The notes under the pieces are model-generated. The model had not been told where the DNA came from and did not search any database. It worked only from the letters and a program-made list of their open reading frames with translations. A stretch of DNA of 64,000 bases from JADLCX01 sp964630785 (lineage in GTDB: Bacteria; Planctomycetota; Phycisphaerae; Phycisphaerales; UBA1924), in the NCBI GenBank assembly GCA_964630785.1, contig CAZVZG010000007.1, positions 1-64,000 of the forward strand. The letters run 5' to 3'. Position 1 is the stretch's first letter. Every line of letters starts with the position of its first letter. The translations under genes were made by a program, and so were the position numbers. Shown in pieces: positions 37,287 through 46,680 of the stretch.

Positions 37287-38408
37287 CTAGTTCTTGCCGG
37301 CGGCCGGGGACGAAGGCGAGAGCACCTCCGCGAGCGATCGGCGGAGCGTCTGGCTCTCGGCGTCGGTCAACTTCGGCGCCAGCCGGTGCAACATCGCCAG
37401 AAACGGCTTGACCTCATCGCCGGTCGGGTAGCCGAAGTCGCGCTCGCCCTGGGCCTTGTCCGGCGCCAGCCGCTTCCCGTCGGCCCCGACGAACACGTAC
37501 CACGGCGAGGCCTCGCCGTCGTTGCCCCCCAGTTTCTCGAACTCTTTCGGCGCGTCGTCCTGACGGATGAGGTCGATCGTGGCGCTTGCGAAATGGCGAT
37601 CCAGGACCTCGCGCACGTCGCTCCGGTGCAGCCACGTGTCCAGTCGGCGGCACCACGGGTCTTCGAGGTCCAGGAAGTAGAGAAATGCCGGGACCGACCG
37701 CTCTCGCGCCCGCGCCAGCGCCCCGTTGACCGTCTCGGAGCCCGAGGGCGGCTTGACTCGGTTGTTGGTCAGAAAGTCCTGCACCTTCAGCGAGAAATAG
37801 TCACCGTTGGCTTTCGTCGAACGGGGCTTGGCCATGCCCATCGTCGATTGGTTCGCGACCGCCTTGCCCGCGTTCGTCCCCGCGGCCTCGATCACCGTCA
37901 CCCAGGGCACCATGTTCTTCTCAACCGTGATCTCCGCGCCGTAGGTCTGCGCCAGCACGCGGTTGAGGGCGCCGAAGCCGCCCTCGCCCACGTCCGCGAA
38001 CACCGGCTCGTAATAGAACCCCACCATCCGCGCCGTGTTGGGGATCGCGAGTTGCTCCTGCAGCTTCACAGCCCACCGGCTGTCATTGAACCCCCAGAAC
38101 ACCAGCACGCGCCGCCAGTCGGGCCCGGCCCGCTTGACGGCCGCGTCGATCGCTTCCTTGACGTTCGTGTTCGGATCGAAGATTGTCGACGTCGGCGCGG
38201 GCTTGAGCGCCGGGCTGACGCGCCCCTTCCCGTCCGTTCCCGCGCCGGTCGATGGGTGCAGCAGCAAAGAGCGCGGCTCACGGGGAGTGGCGGGTGTGGC
38301 AGACTTGGAGGGCGTTGGAGCGGGGTCGCCCGCCGGCTGCGCCGAAGCCACAGCCGCCATGCCCCCGAGCGCACACACCGCGGCCATCCACCGGATTCCT
38401 TCGAGCAT
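37287..38408 (-). CDS. exported double-thioredoxin-like protein 3 (CxxC lost)
   Basis: A 373-residue third paralogue. The signal region MAAVCALGGMAAVASAQ is followed by the same two-half layout. The first half reads VLVFWGFNDSRWAVKLQ, in which the CEFC pair has been replaced. The second half has LYFLDLEDPWCRRLD with one Cys, and later SPWYVFVGADGK. GGGAGA lies about 6 bp before the ATG at 38408. Loss of the CxxC suggests a non-redox or structural role relative to its two neighbours. Confidence 0.7.
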   Translation of the reverse strand: MLEGIRWMAAVCALGGMAAVASAQPAGDPAPTPSKSATPATPREPRSLLLHPSTGAGTDGKGRVSPALKPAPTSTIFDPNTNVKEAIDAAVKRAGPDWRRVLVFWGFNDSRWAVKLQEQLAIPNTARMVGFYYEPVFADVGEGGFGALNRVLAQTYGAEITVEKNMVPWVTVIEAAGTNAGKAVANQSTMGMAKPRSTKANGDYFSLKVQDFLTNNRVKPPSGSETVNGALARARERSVPAFLYFLDLEDPWCRRLDTWLHRSDVREVLDRHFASATIDLIRQDDAPKEFEKLGGNDGEASPWYVFVGADGKRLAPDKAQGERDFGYPTGDEVKPFLAMLHRLAPKLTDAESQTLRRSLAEVLSPSSPAAGKN

Positions 38409-38517
38409 GACGACATTCTCCCGGCCGCGGGCGCGCGGAACACCCCCAAGAACCAGACCACGCGCGCGGCCGAGGAACACCATCGGCCGACCACCCTTCT
38501 ATGGTGACACCCACCCC

Positions 38518-39342
38518 TCAGTTGCCGCCGCGCCGCCGCCCATAATCACGGTCGTCCCACGTATCCAGCGATCCGATCTCGGCCGCCGGGGCCGTCCGGG
38601 CGTGTCCGTCCAGGAACGCCATGTTCCCGCCCGAGCCGTGCTGCCGGGTGGCGATTCGCCGCTGCGGCCCGTCCAGGATGTGCTCGGCCGCCCACACGTC
38701 GTAGTACTGGGCCCGATCGATGTCCCGCTCGGGCAGCAGGCTCACCAGAGCGGCGATCGACCCGTCGCGATCGGCGGCGTACTCCCCCAAATAAGTTGTT
38801 TGTTCGGGGAACCGCAGTCGGTCGATCGGCGTCGGGCCGCGTCGGTAGTGGTAATCGCCGAACCCATTGCTGGCCGTGTCGACCTGGTCCTTGGCAAGGA
38901 AGGGCATGGCGTTCGCCATGAAGTGGATCCGGTGAGCGTCGGGCGTGCGGCCGGGGTCGCGGTAGTACGGCGCGTTCTCGAACAGGTCGTTGAGGTCGTT
39001 GTCTGCCGAGACGCGATCGTCAAGGAACGGTCGCAGGGCGACCGCCCAGCTCAGGTAATCGCGTTCATGGGCCGGGTCGGGATCGACCGACCCCTCCCGT
39101 GGCACCACATCCCGGTACGCCCCGAGGTATTGATGCAGCGCCGTCATGATCTGGCGCTGGTTGCTCAGACACGCGGTGGCGCGTGCTGCCTCCCGCGCCC
39201 CGGAGAGTGCCGGGAGCAGGATCGAGATGAGCAGCATGATGATCGAGACCACGACCAGCAGTTCGATGAGCGTGAACCCGGGCCGGTTCCTTCCGGCGCT
39301 GGACGTTGCGCGGGCACACACCTTCCGCAGCCTGAGAGACAT
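38518..39342 (-). CDS. prepilin-type protein with H-X9-DG-like planctomycete C-terminus
   Basis: A 274-residue pseudopilin-like protein. A basic lead is cleaved by a prepilin peptidase at G22|F23 (PGFTLIELLVVVSI), with the conserved Glu at +5. One hydrophobic helix follows, then REAARATACLSNQRQIMTALHQYLG. The globular domain ends in HGSGGNMAFLDGHA. This architecture is very numerous in planctomycetes and is linked to their type II/IV secretion-like apparatus. Specific function is unknown. It lies 109 bp upstream of thioredoxin-like gene 3, on the same strand. Confidence 0.88.
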   Translation of the reverse strand: MSLRLRKVCARATSSAGRNRPGFTLIELLVVVSIIMLLISILLPALSGAREAARATACLSNQRQIMTALHQYLGAYRDVVPREGSVDPDPAHERDYLSWAVALRPFLDDRVSADNDLNDLFENAPYYRDPGRTPDAHRIHFMANAMPFLAKDQVDTASNGFGDYHYRRGPTPIDRLRFPEQTTYLGEYAADRDGSIAALVSLLPERDIDRAQYYDVWAAEHILDGPQRRIATRQHGSGGNMAFLDGHARTAPAAEIGSLDTWDDRDYGRRRGGN

Positions 39343-39413
39343 GGGCGGGAAGTTAGCACGCGCCCATAGCGGTTGTCACCGCCGAACAGACGCTTGACTA
39401 AGTCACAGCCGTA

Positions 39414-39884
39414 TCAGGGGTTAGATCCGTTGTGTGCAGGTTCGCCACCGGAAGGAGTGGTCGCCTGCACCATGCCCGGTGGCATTTCAGGAATGGTCCG
39501 AATGATCGGATCGAGCCTGCGCGCGTTGGCGGGCGGCACGGGCATCGAGTTGCCCAAGCGTCCGGTCCCCTCGCCGGGTTCCATGATTCCCCACTCCATC
39601 AGGTCGGGCGTGTAGCTGTCCTTGGTGCCCTGATCCTTGCGGAACTGGAGCACAAGTTGTTTGCCCACAGGCACTTCCACCGTCCAGAAGTCCTGGTTGG
39701 TCCGCAGGTCCTTGAGCGTGATGACCCACGGCTGATACGGCCGGCTGACGTAGGTGTAGTTGTCGTCGGAATACCCGAGCCCGCCCTCCGCATAGCAGCC
39801 GGCGATCGCGACGCACGCGCCAGCGAGGATCACCGCGCCAAGGATGCTCCGAATGCGATTTAGCCGGTTCAGGGTGGTGAACAT
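39414..39884 (-). CDS. small lipoprotein, 156 aa
   Basis: An exported lipoprotein with a hydrophobic segment ending in VAIAGC (lipobox) and the N-terminal NRLNRI shared with the lipoprotein encoded at 34040-34294. After the Cys comes YAEGGLGYSDDNYTYVSRPYQ, matching the paralogue, then a beta-rich part (WVITLKDLRTNQDFWTVEVPVGKQLVLQF) and a Pro-rich tail. The function is unknown. It is the first gene of the five-gene minus-strand block that continues with the prepilin-type and three thioredoxin-like genes. Confidence 0.7.
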   Translation of the reverse strand: MFTTLNRLNRIRSILGAVILAGACVAIAGCYAEGGLGYSDDNYTYVSRPYQPWVITLKDLRTNQDFWTVEVPVGKQLVLQFRKDQGTKDSYTPDLMEWGIMEPGEGTGRLGNSMPVPPANARRLDPIIRTIPEMPPGMVQATTPSGGEPAHNGSNP

Positions 39885-40093
39885 TTTTTCTCAGGCTCCT
39901 CAAACTCTCGCGCGGTAACCCAACGCGGACGTGGACGGGGTGTGGAGAATAACCCAAAGCCGGACGTTAGTCGCGGCGGAAGTTGCGCTGGCGCAACCGG
40001 TCACCGCCGGTCGCGTCGGCGTGCACAGAGTATCGTCTCAGCGTCATCGGCAGTTCGCCCGAGTTTTCCGCACGGAGCCCCCGGAGTCGTTGC

Positions 40094-40618
40094 ATGAGGC
40101 ATCACGCGGAGCAGTTGCGCATCGGTCACGGGTACGACCTGCACAGGTTGGAGCCGCCCCCACCGGCCGGACGGGGGCGGGCCCTGGTGGTGGGCGGGGT
40201 CACGCTCGAACACGATCGCGGGCCGGTGGCGCACTCCGACGGCGACGTGCTGCTGCACGCGATCGTGGACGCCCTGATGGGCGCCATTTCCGGCCCGGAC
40301 ATCGGGCAGATGTTCCCCGACGACGCCGCGGAGAACGACGGGCGCGACTCGATGGACTTTCTGCGTGAGGCCGTGCGCCGCGTCAAGGGCGAGGGCTACG
40401 AGATCGCGAACGTGGACGCGACGGTGATCCTGGAGCGTCCGCGGATCGGTTCGCACAAGGACCGCATGAGGGCGACCATCGCCGACGCGCTGGGCATCGC
40501 GAGATCGAGCGTGAACATCAAGGGCAAAAGCCACGAGCGCGTGGACGCGGTGGGCGAGGGGCGGGCGATCGAGGCGCACGCGGTAGTTCTGCTCGGGCAG
40601 CGGCGCAGCCCGCCGTGA
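40094..40618 (+). CDS. ispF: 2-C-methyl-D-erythritol 2,4-cyclodiphosphate synthase
   Basis: IspF closes the CDP-methylerythritol phosphate ring in the non-mevalonate isoprenoid pathway, releasing CMP. The metal-binding GHGYDLHRL (Asp15, His17) starts the domain. HSDGDVLLHAIVDALMGA and GPDIGQMFPDD follow, and the C-terminal signature is NIKGKSHERVDAVGEGRAIEAHAVVLL. The length (174 aa) is slightly above the usual 155-160, due to a longer N-terminus and a loop after the first motif. The ATG at 40094 is the closest start preceding RIGHGYD. The neighbouring SDR gene converges with it. Confidence 0.95.
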   Translation: MRHHAEQLRIGHGYDLHRLEPPPPAGRGRALVVGGVTLEHDRGPVAHSDGDVLLHAIVDALMGAISGPDIGQMFPDDAAENDGRDSMDFLREAVRRVKGEGYEIANVDATVILERPRIGSHKDRMRATIADALGIARSSVNIKGKSHERVDAVGEGRAIEAHAVVLLGQRRSPP

Positions 40619-40633
40619 GCCTTGGATGCGGGT

Positions 40634-41494
40634 TCAGACGGTCGGCGGCGCGGCCTGCGTGCGTGACTGCTTCAACCTGCGTTTCACCATGCCGCGGAGC
40701 ACCAGGTTGCCCATCCCGGGGAACATCGTGCACACCGACATGCCGAAACGGACGAACCCGCCCTGCAGACCCGTCCAGACCTCCGGTCTGGGGCGGCGAA
40801 GGCACGCGACCACGCGCCGGGCCACCGTCTCGGGCGATTGCATGAACATGTCGGGCGAATGGCTGATGAGCTCGGATTGCTTCGAGGCCCGGCCGACCGT
40901 CTCGAAGAACTCGGTTCTGGTGCTGATCGGGTGAACCGAGCTGACGTGGATGCCCTCCGGTTCGAGCTCGTACTGCATCGCGCGGGCGATGTGCGCCTGG
41001 GCGGCCTTGGTCGCCGAGTACGCTCCATAGTACGGGATCGCCATCCGCGCCAGGCACGACGAGCAGATCAGCACGTGCCCGCGGTGCGGGCCGGGCGACC
41101 GGCGCATGTGCGGCAGCGAGGGGCGGATCACGTTGAGGCTGCCGAAGAAGTTGGTCTCGAACATCGCGCGGAGCGAGGCGTCGGACATCGCGTCGATCGC
41201 CACCTCTTCGCCGTAGCCCGCGTTGGCGAACACCGAGTACAGCGACCCGAACTCGGCGACGGCGCGCTCGATCAGGTCGGCGCACTGCCGCGAATCGGTG
41301 ACGTCGGTCTGAACCGCGATCGCTTGCCCGCCGGCGGACCTGATGCGGTCGACCAGCGACGCGAGCTTGTCGGACCGCCGTGCGGCCGCGACCACCGGCA
41401 TGTCCGCGAGGGCGCACGCCAGCGCCGTCGCCGCGCCGATGCCGCTCGACGCGCCGGTGATCACGATGGGTTTGCCCGCGAGGTCGATGGACAT
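40634..41494 (-). CDS. short-chain dehydrogenase/reductase (SDR)
   Basis: A 286-residue NAD(P)-dependent oxidoreductase of the classical SDR family. The cofactor motif TGASSGIG is at residues 13-20, followed by ANAG (FANAGYGE), the catalytic Ser region ICSSC, and Tyr-Lys in YGAYSATKAA. The substrate cannot be deduced. A longer upstream frame exists, but the ATG at 41494 (MSIDLAGKPIVITG) is the standard SDR beginning. Confidence 0.92.
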   Translation of the reverse strand: MSIDLAGKPIVITGASSGIGAATALACALADMPVVAAARRSDKLASLVDRIRSAGGQAIAVQTDVTDSRQCADLIERAVAEFGSLYSVFANAGYGEEVAIDAMSDASLRAMFETNFFGSLNVIRPSLPHMRRSPGPHRGHVLICSSCLARMAIPYYGAYSATKAAQAHIARAMQYELEPEGIHVSSVHPISTRTEFFETVGRASKQSELISHSPDMFMQSPETVARRVVACLRRPRPEVWTGLQGGFVRFGMSVCTMFPGMGNLVLRGMVKRRLKQSRTQAAPPTV

Positions 41495-41709
41495 GGGTGT
41501 GGTGGGCGAGCGTAGGGCGTGACGCGGGCGAGGGAGGTTCTCGGACGGTTCGATGTGGGTTCCGGCGCCAGGCCGGCATCGGCGCTGCATCTGGGGTCAA
41601 GAACATGCGTCGAGACCGGGCGTTTGCTGGGGTTCGCGGTTGCGTCTGGCGAACCGGCGGGTAACCTGAAAACAGAGTGATTCTTCACGATGGCGAAAGG
41701 GGACTGCGG

Positions 41710-42642
41710 ATGTGGCGTGCGCCTGATCGGTTTCGTTGGGCCGCGGCCGTGGTGGCGGCGGCGGTCTCGTCGTTCCTGAGCGGTTCGATGGCGACGGCCC
41801 GCGCGTCGGATTCCGGCCCGGTGAGCCCGCCGGATGTTGTCGAGAAGGCCGAGGCGGCGATCCGTCTCGCCACCGAACGTGCCGCGGCTGAAGTTCAACG
41901 GACGATCTCCGCGAACGTCAACACGGTGATGAACGTCCGCCCCGCGACGAGCTTCAATGTGCGCAACGCGATCCGTGCTGGACAGCGCGAGGTCAACCAG
42001 ACGGCGCAACGGGCCGTCGCCGAGCTCGAAACCCGCCTGACAGAGACGATCGACGAGTTGCTCGAGCGGGGCGTGCCCATTCTCGACGTGAGCAGGCTCA
42101 CCGACCGCTTCGACACGGAGATCGCCGACGCCATCGAGCAGGTCCGGTTGGAGGGCGTGCGTGACCTGGCCAGTCTCATTTATCGCGGCCGGCGCACGGC
42201 CAGCGTGCGGGGCACGCTCGTCGGGCGCTACGAGCTGTTCATCAGCGAACCGCTGAGCGGGCGCCCCGCGGTCAAGGTTGGCGAGGTGTCGCTTGGCGAC
42301 AGCCAGATGGTCCGCGGGCCGATCTCGACGGCGGCCATCGAGGAGTTCTTTGAGACCGACCTGAGCGGGTTGCCGCGATCGACGGCGATCCGAGCCGTCC
42401 GCTGGCTGTACCGCGGCGGCATCTTCATCGTCACGTCCGACGACTCGCAGGCCCGCAACTTCGTCCGCGTCGATCAGGACACGTTCTCGGTGACCGGCGT
42501 TGATCTGCTGCCGGAGCGGCTGCGGATCGCGCTTGAGCGAGCGCTGGAAGACTCCCCCGACATCCGCGGCAACATCGACGGTGCGGACGGATTCTTCCGC
42601 GGCCTGACGTACACGTTCCGACGGCTGCCGGACGAACAATGA
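41710..42642 (+). CDS. exported hypothetical protein, 310 aa
   Basis: Not recognised. The N-terminus is signal-like (FRWAAAVVAAAVSSFLSG, cleavage near ARA). A helical, charged region follows (about residues 40-150), with many Ala/Glu/Arg heptad-like positions suggestive of a coiled coil. A mixed C-terminal domain contains FISEPLSGRPAVKVGEV and RGGIFIVTSDDSQARNF. The ATG at 41710 has GGGG about 8 bp upstream. It lies 50 bp before argS and may be cotranscribed. Confidence 0.6.
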   Translation: MWRAPDRFRWAAAVVAAAVSSFLSGSMATARASDSGPVSPPDVVEKAEAAIRLATERAAAEVQRTISANVNTVMNVRPATSFNVRNAIRAGQREVNQTAQRAVAELETRLTETIDELLERGVPILDVSRLTDRFDTEIADAIEQVRLEGVRDLASLIYRGRRTASVRGTLVGRYELFISEPLSGRPAVKVGEVSLGDSQMVRGPISTAAIEEFFETDLSGLPRSTAIRAVRWLYRGGIFIVTSDDSQARNFVRVDQDTFSVTGVDLLPERLRIALERALEDSPDIRGNIDGADGFFRGLTYTFRRLPDEQ

Positions 42643-42692
42643 CGGGATGAGCGGGCCGCGTGTCGCGAGCGGGGTCTCTACGATCCCGCCCT

Positions 42693-44558
42693 ATGGACTT
42701 CGACCCGCTCCAGATTCTCTCCGAACGATTCTCCGCGGCCATCGCCAGCGCGTTCCCCGAAGCGGCCGCGGGTGCGCCGGGGGGGGGAGGGGTGGTCGAT
42801 CCACTCATCGCGCCGAGCAAGAACTCGAAGTTCGGCGACTTCCAGTGCAACGCGGCCATGGCGCTGGCCAAGGGCGCGGGCAAGAACCCGCGCGAGGTTG
42901 CCCGGGCCATCGTTCGGGCGCTGGGTGATGGGCTGCAAGACCTGGCCGATCCGATCAGCGACGCGAGCATCGCCGGGCCGGGTTTCATCAACATCTCCCT
43001 GCGGGCCGACGCCCTCGCCGGCCTGCTGGACCGGTTCGACACGCCCGCGCTGGGGATCGAGCCGCCGGCGCGCAAGCAGACCATCGTCGTCGACCTCTGC
43101 GGTGTAAACCTGGCCAAGCAGATGCACGTTGGGCACATCCGGGCCGTGATCATCGGCGACGCGATCGCGCGGGTGTTCGAGCGGCTGGGCCACAAGGTCA
43201 TCCGCCAGAACCACGTGGGCGACTGGGGCCTGCCCATCGCGATGGTGACGGCGAAACTGATGCAAATGCAGGCCGCAGGCAAGGACGTTTCTTCGCTCAC
43301 GCTGGACGAGCTTGAGCGGTTGTACAAGGGCGCGCAGAAGGAATGCGACGCGGACGAGTCGGGCCTGGCGATGGTCCGTCGCTACAACCTCGGGCCCAAG
43401 GCCGAGGCGGAGGTCGGCACGCAGGTGGACGATGCGCGGGAGCACCTGGCCCGGGCCAAGGCCGTGCTCGTGAGACTGCAGGCGCACGACCCGGCGACCT
43501 ACGCCGTGTGGAAGCGCATCGCCGAGGTCACGATGAAGGCCTGCCTGGCCAACTGTGCCCGCCTGGGCGCTGTGGTGCTGGACGAGCACTCCGCGGGCGA
43601 GTCGAGTTACGCCGAAGAGCTCGCGCCGATGGTGGACGAACTCGTGCGGATGGGCATCACCGAGGAGTCTGACGGCGCGCTGGTCATCCGCGTGCAGGGG
43701 CTCGCGGAGCCGTGCATCATCCGCAAGTCCGACGGCGGGTTCTTGTACGCAACGACGGACATGGCCGCGGTGCGCCGGCGCGTGCAGAAGTTCGGGGCCG
43801 ATCGGGTCATCTATTGTGTGGATGCGAGGCAGGGCCTGCACTTCAAGCAGGTGTTCGGCGCGGCCCACCGGGCCGGGTTCGACGCGGCGCCGGGGCACGC
43901 CGGGCCGTCGAGCCTGGAGCACGCGGCGTTCGGGACGATCCTCGGTCAGGACGGCAAGCCCTTCAAGACCCGCACCGGCGAGAGCGTAAAGCTGGCCGGC
44001 CTGCTCGACGAGGCCGTTGAGCGGGCCGAGCGGGCCGTCGCCGAGAAGGCGGCGGATCTCGACCCCGCGGAACGCCGGCGCGTGGCCGAGGCGGTGGGCA
44101 TCGCGGCGATCAAGTACGCCGACCTCTCCAACGACCGGATCAAGGACTACGTCTTCGACTTCGACCGGATGCTGGCGTTCGAGGGCAACACCGGGCCGTA
44201 CTTGATGTACGCCGCCGTGCGCGTGCGCAACATCTTCCGCAGGGGCGGGGTCGATCCGGCTTCACTGGCCGGGGCCGGGATGTCGCTCAAGGCCCCGGAG
44301 GAAAAGACCCTCGCCTTGACGCTGCTGCGGTACCCCGGCGCGGTGCGAGCGGTGGCGCAATGGCTGGAGCCGCACCGGCTGTGCCAGTACCTGTACGACC
44401 TGGCCAGCGCCTTCAGCGCGTTCTACACGAACTGCCCGGTGCTGTCGGCCCCTGACGCGGCGACCAAGGCGTCCCGGCTCCGACTGTGCGCGATCACCCA
44501 GCGCGTGCTGGAGGACGGGTTGGGTCTGTTGGGCATCCAGTCCATCGAGCGCATGTGA
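42693..44558 (+). CDS. argS: arginyl-tRNA synthetase
   Basis: Class I aminoacyl-tRNA synthetase charging tRNA-Arg. The N-terminal Add-1 domain contains KNSKFGDFQCNAAMALAK. The HIGH-type signature is HVGHIRA (His145-His148), in a context NLAKQMHVGHIRAVIIGD typical of ArgRS. YATTDMAAVRRRVQKF and the C-terminal anticodon-binding DALR domain (NTGPYLMYAAVRVRNI to LYDLASAFSAFYTNCPVL) follow. The KMSK-like loop is GKPFKTRTGE. A G9 tract encodes a Gly run at about residues 29-33, in a loop before the conserved Add-1 motif. Length 621 aa. Confidence 0.96.
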   Translation: MDFDPLQILSERFSAAIASAFPEAAAGAPGGGGVVDPLIAPSKNSKFGDFQCNAAMALAKGAGKNPREVARAIVRALGDGLQDLADPISDASIAGPGFINISLRADALAGLLDRFDTPALGIEPPARKQTIVVDLCGVNLAKQMHVGHIRAVIIGDAIARVFERLGHKVIRQNHVGDWGLPIAMVTAKLMQMQAAGKDVSSLTLDELERLYKGAQKECDADESGLAMVRRYNLGPKAEAEVGTQVDDAREHLARAKAVLVRLQAHDPATYAVWKRIAEVTMKACLANCARLGAVVLDEHSAGESSYAEELAPMVDELVRMGITEESDGALVIRVQGLAEPCIIRKSDGGFLYATTDMAAVRRRVQKFGADRVIYCVDARQGLHFKQVFGAAHRAGFDAAPGHAGPSSLEHAAFGTILGQDGKPFKTRTGESVKLAGLLDEAVERAERAVAEKAADLDPAERRRVAEAVGIAAIKYADLSNDRIKDYVFDFDRMLAFEGNTGPYLMYAAVRVRNIFRRGGVDPASLAGAGMSLKAPEEKTLALTLLRYPGAVRAVAQWLEPHRLCQYLYDLASAFSAFYTNCPVLSAPDAATKASRLRLCAITQRVLEDGLGLLGIQSIERM

Positions 44559-44671
44559 GCGTGAGCGACGGGGTCGCGCGGCCATGCCTGAAGGTGCTGC
44601 CTGCACAATCGTAAGCCGGCGCGACGGCGATGCCGCGCGATTCGTGAGCGGATGAGGGGGCGGGGCGCAAA

Positions 44672-44701
44672 GAAAAACGCCCGGCTCGTGAGAGCCGGGC
44701 G
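44672..44701 (-). terminator. rho-independent terminator for the porin gene
   Basis: A perfect 10-bp stem CGCCCGGCTC/GAGCCGGGCG with a GTGA loop is followed on the minus strand by TTTTTC. It lies 46 bp downstream of the porin stop codon. Confidence 0.88.
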
Positions 44702-44746
44702 TCGGGGTAGCGTGGGGTGTAGCGTCAGGTAGTTGAACCAGCCCGA

Positions 44747-46042
44747 TCAGAACAGGAGCTGGAACTGGGCCCGGACGACGACCTCGTTCTCCTGGGTGTC
44801 GCCGAGGAGGCCGGTGCCGGAGAGGGCGCCGGTGCCCGTGAGGTCAGAGCCGGCCGTCGAGGTGTCGTCGAGCGACCAGAGAAGGTCGAGCGTGGCCTTG
44901 GCGGCGTGCCCGGCGTAGTACTGATTGATGCCGAAGGTCAGGAAGTTCCAGGTGTCGGCATCGGCGAAGGCGGGGTTGTTGTCGTCGGGGAAGATCGCGT
45001 CCCACCGGGCGAAGAGCTCGGTGTTCTCGGCGAAGCGCCAGCCGCCCTGGACGACAGCGCCGAAGTCGGACTGATCCTCGGAGCTAGCGCCGAGGGCCTT
45101 GTAGTCGTTCCAGCGGTAGACGAACGCGCCGAAGATGTTCCAGCTGTCGCCCTCGAGGCTCAGGTCGATGGTGCCCTCGAACGTGTTGGTGTCCACGTCG
45201 GCGGGATTGTTGGTGTTGGCCGACTGCTGCCAGTGGGCCGCGGCGCCGAGCATGGCGCCGAAGTCCTGGCCCTTGGCGCTGGTGAAGTCGTCAAACATCT
45301 TCCAGCCGCCGCTGAAGAGGTACTCGAAGCGGCCGGTGAAGGCGTAGTCGGCCTCGCCCAGGCCGTTGCCCGAGGCGAACCAGGCCGCGGTCTGGTTGTT
45401 GGTGTAGGCGGTGTTGGCCGAGTCGAGGCCGTCGGAGAACGCGCCGGCGACGCGCCAGGTCTCGGTCTCGTAATCGAGCATGATGCCCTGGCTGTAGCCC
45501 TGGGTGAACACGAAGTTGGTGACCGAGCGCTCGACGGCGAGCTGGTACTCGTCGCCGACCAGCTCCTCGCGGAGCAGCGGCAGCTTGAACTGACCGATGG
45601 TCAGGCGGGTGCCGTTGGCGAACTTGTAGCCGGCGTAGCCGTAGTCGAGGGTCGCGTCGCCGCCCTCACGATCGAAGTTGGTGCGGATGCGGTAGAACCA
45701 ATCCTTGCCGACGTCGCCCTGGAAGTTCAGGCGGACGCGGCGCATCTCGAAGCCGCTCTCGAAGCCGTCGTTGTTGCCTTCGGAGTTGCTGAAGTCGGCG
45801 TAGTACCGAGCCTGGATCTGGCCGCCGATGTTGAGGCGGAAGCCGTCACCCGAGATGAAGAACCTTCCGTCGTGACCGGCGTCGCCGGCCGAGAGCAGGC
45901 TGGAGCGGGTCTCCGCATCCGCCAGCACCTCCGCCACCGTCGCCCGGACCTCGTCGCTGTTGGCCTGCTGAGCCATCGCGACCGAAGCGCTCAGGCTCAG
46001 AGCAGCACCCGCCAGCAACACAAGACACTTGGACTGACCCAT
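44747..46042 (-). CDS. outer-membrane porin, OprO/OprP-like (phosphate-selective porin family)
   Basis: A 431-residue exported beta-barrel. A signal peptide (LVLLAGAALSLSASVAMA) precedes a barrel with GFRLNIGGQIQARYYADFS, FEMRRVRLNFQGDVGKDWFYRIRTNFD and FGAVVQGGWRFAENTELFARWDAIF. The protein ends with Phe, as outer-membrane barrels do. The specificity (phosphate or other anions) is only suggested by family resemblance. AAGGAG precedes the ATG. The long 5' intergenic region and strong terminator suggest a separately regulated, well-expressed gene. Confidence 0.85.
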   Translation of the reverse strand: MGQSKCLVLLAGAALSLSASVAMAQQANSDEVRATVAEVLADAETRSSLLSAGDAGHDGRFFISGDGFRLNIGGQIQARYYADFSNSEGNNDGFESGFEMRRVRLNFQGDVGKDWFYRIRTNFDREGGDATLDYGYAGYKFANGTRLTIGQFKLPLLREELVGDEYQLAVERSVTNFVFTQGYSQGIMLDYETETWRVAGAFSDGLDSANTAYTNNQTAAWFASGNGLGEADYAFTGRFEYLFSGGWKMFDDFTSAKGQDFGAMLGAAAHWQQSANTNNPADVDTNTFEGTIDLSLEGDSWNIFGAFVYRWNDYKALGASSEDQSDFGAVVQGGWRFAENTELFARWDAIFPDDNNPAFADADTWNFLTFGINQYYAGHAAKATLDLLWSLDDTSTAGSDLTGTGALSGTGLLGDTQENEVVVRAQFQLLF

Positions 46043-46680
46043 TCTGAGACTCCTTAGTGAGCAGAGAAACCGTTCCTACTTGTCTGCCGCGGTGAGCTCG
46101 TGCCCGAGTTCCCGCGCTGTCTGTCGCCCGTCCGAACGCAGATCCCGGCCCCCAAGGCCGGTTTCCGGACGTTTCCTCCGATGCCGTGGGATCGGTTCGG
46201 AGGCTGATTTGTCATCACAAACATCCCGAGTCACCCGTCCCGAATCACCCGCCCGATGGACCCGATCGTCCAAGCCGGCCCTTGGTTCGCTTCGCTCCGA
46301 CGCTGTGCGATTCGCCTCGGCCTGCTCAGTCTCCACCATCGTTCGAGGGCGGGATCATACCGGTGGTCATTAGCAAACGCAAACTCACTTGGGTGGAAAT
46401 TTCGGCCGTCGGGGTGCTCGTCCACAAGCGAATCTGAGAGTTTGTGGACGGATTGTGCGTGGTGGCTTATCGGACCGACGGCCAGATCGGTCTGTCCGAA
46501 CGATCGTCCAAACCGTTCTGACTGTGCCGAATCGGGCGGCGAGCCTGGGGAAGAAAGAAGCGGGCATCGCAAGGCCCATCGAGCGCAAGTGTTTGGAAAT
46601 ACGGGTGTTGCCATCGCTCTCTGCTTCTAATCGATCGCGAGGCGCTGGTCTGGAGTTTGTTCCCGGGGGTGAGGGGCGGG
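46043..46680. other. 638-bp intergenic region upstream of the porin gene
   Basis: No protein gene is recognised. The region is less GC-rich than its surroundings between about 46360 and 46640. It contains a perfect 9-bp inverted repeat CGTCCACAA (46419-46427) and TTGTGGACG (46442-46450). A shorter one, GACCGA/TCGGTC, lies near 46474-46492. It may hold the porin promoter, a long 5' leader or a small RNA; the evidence does not separate these. Confidence 0.4.
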
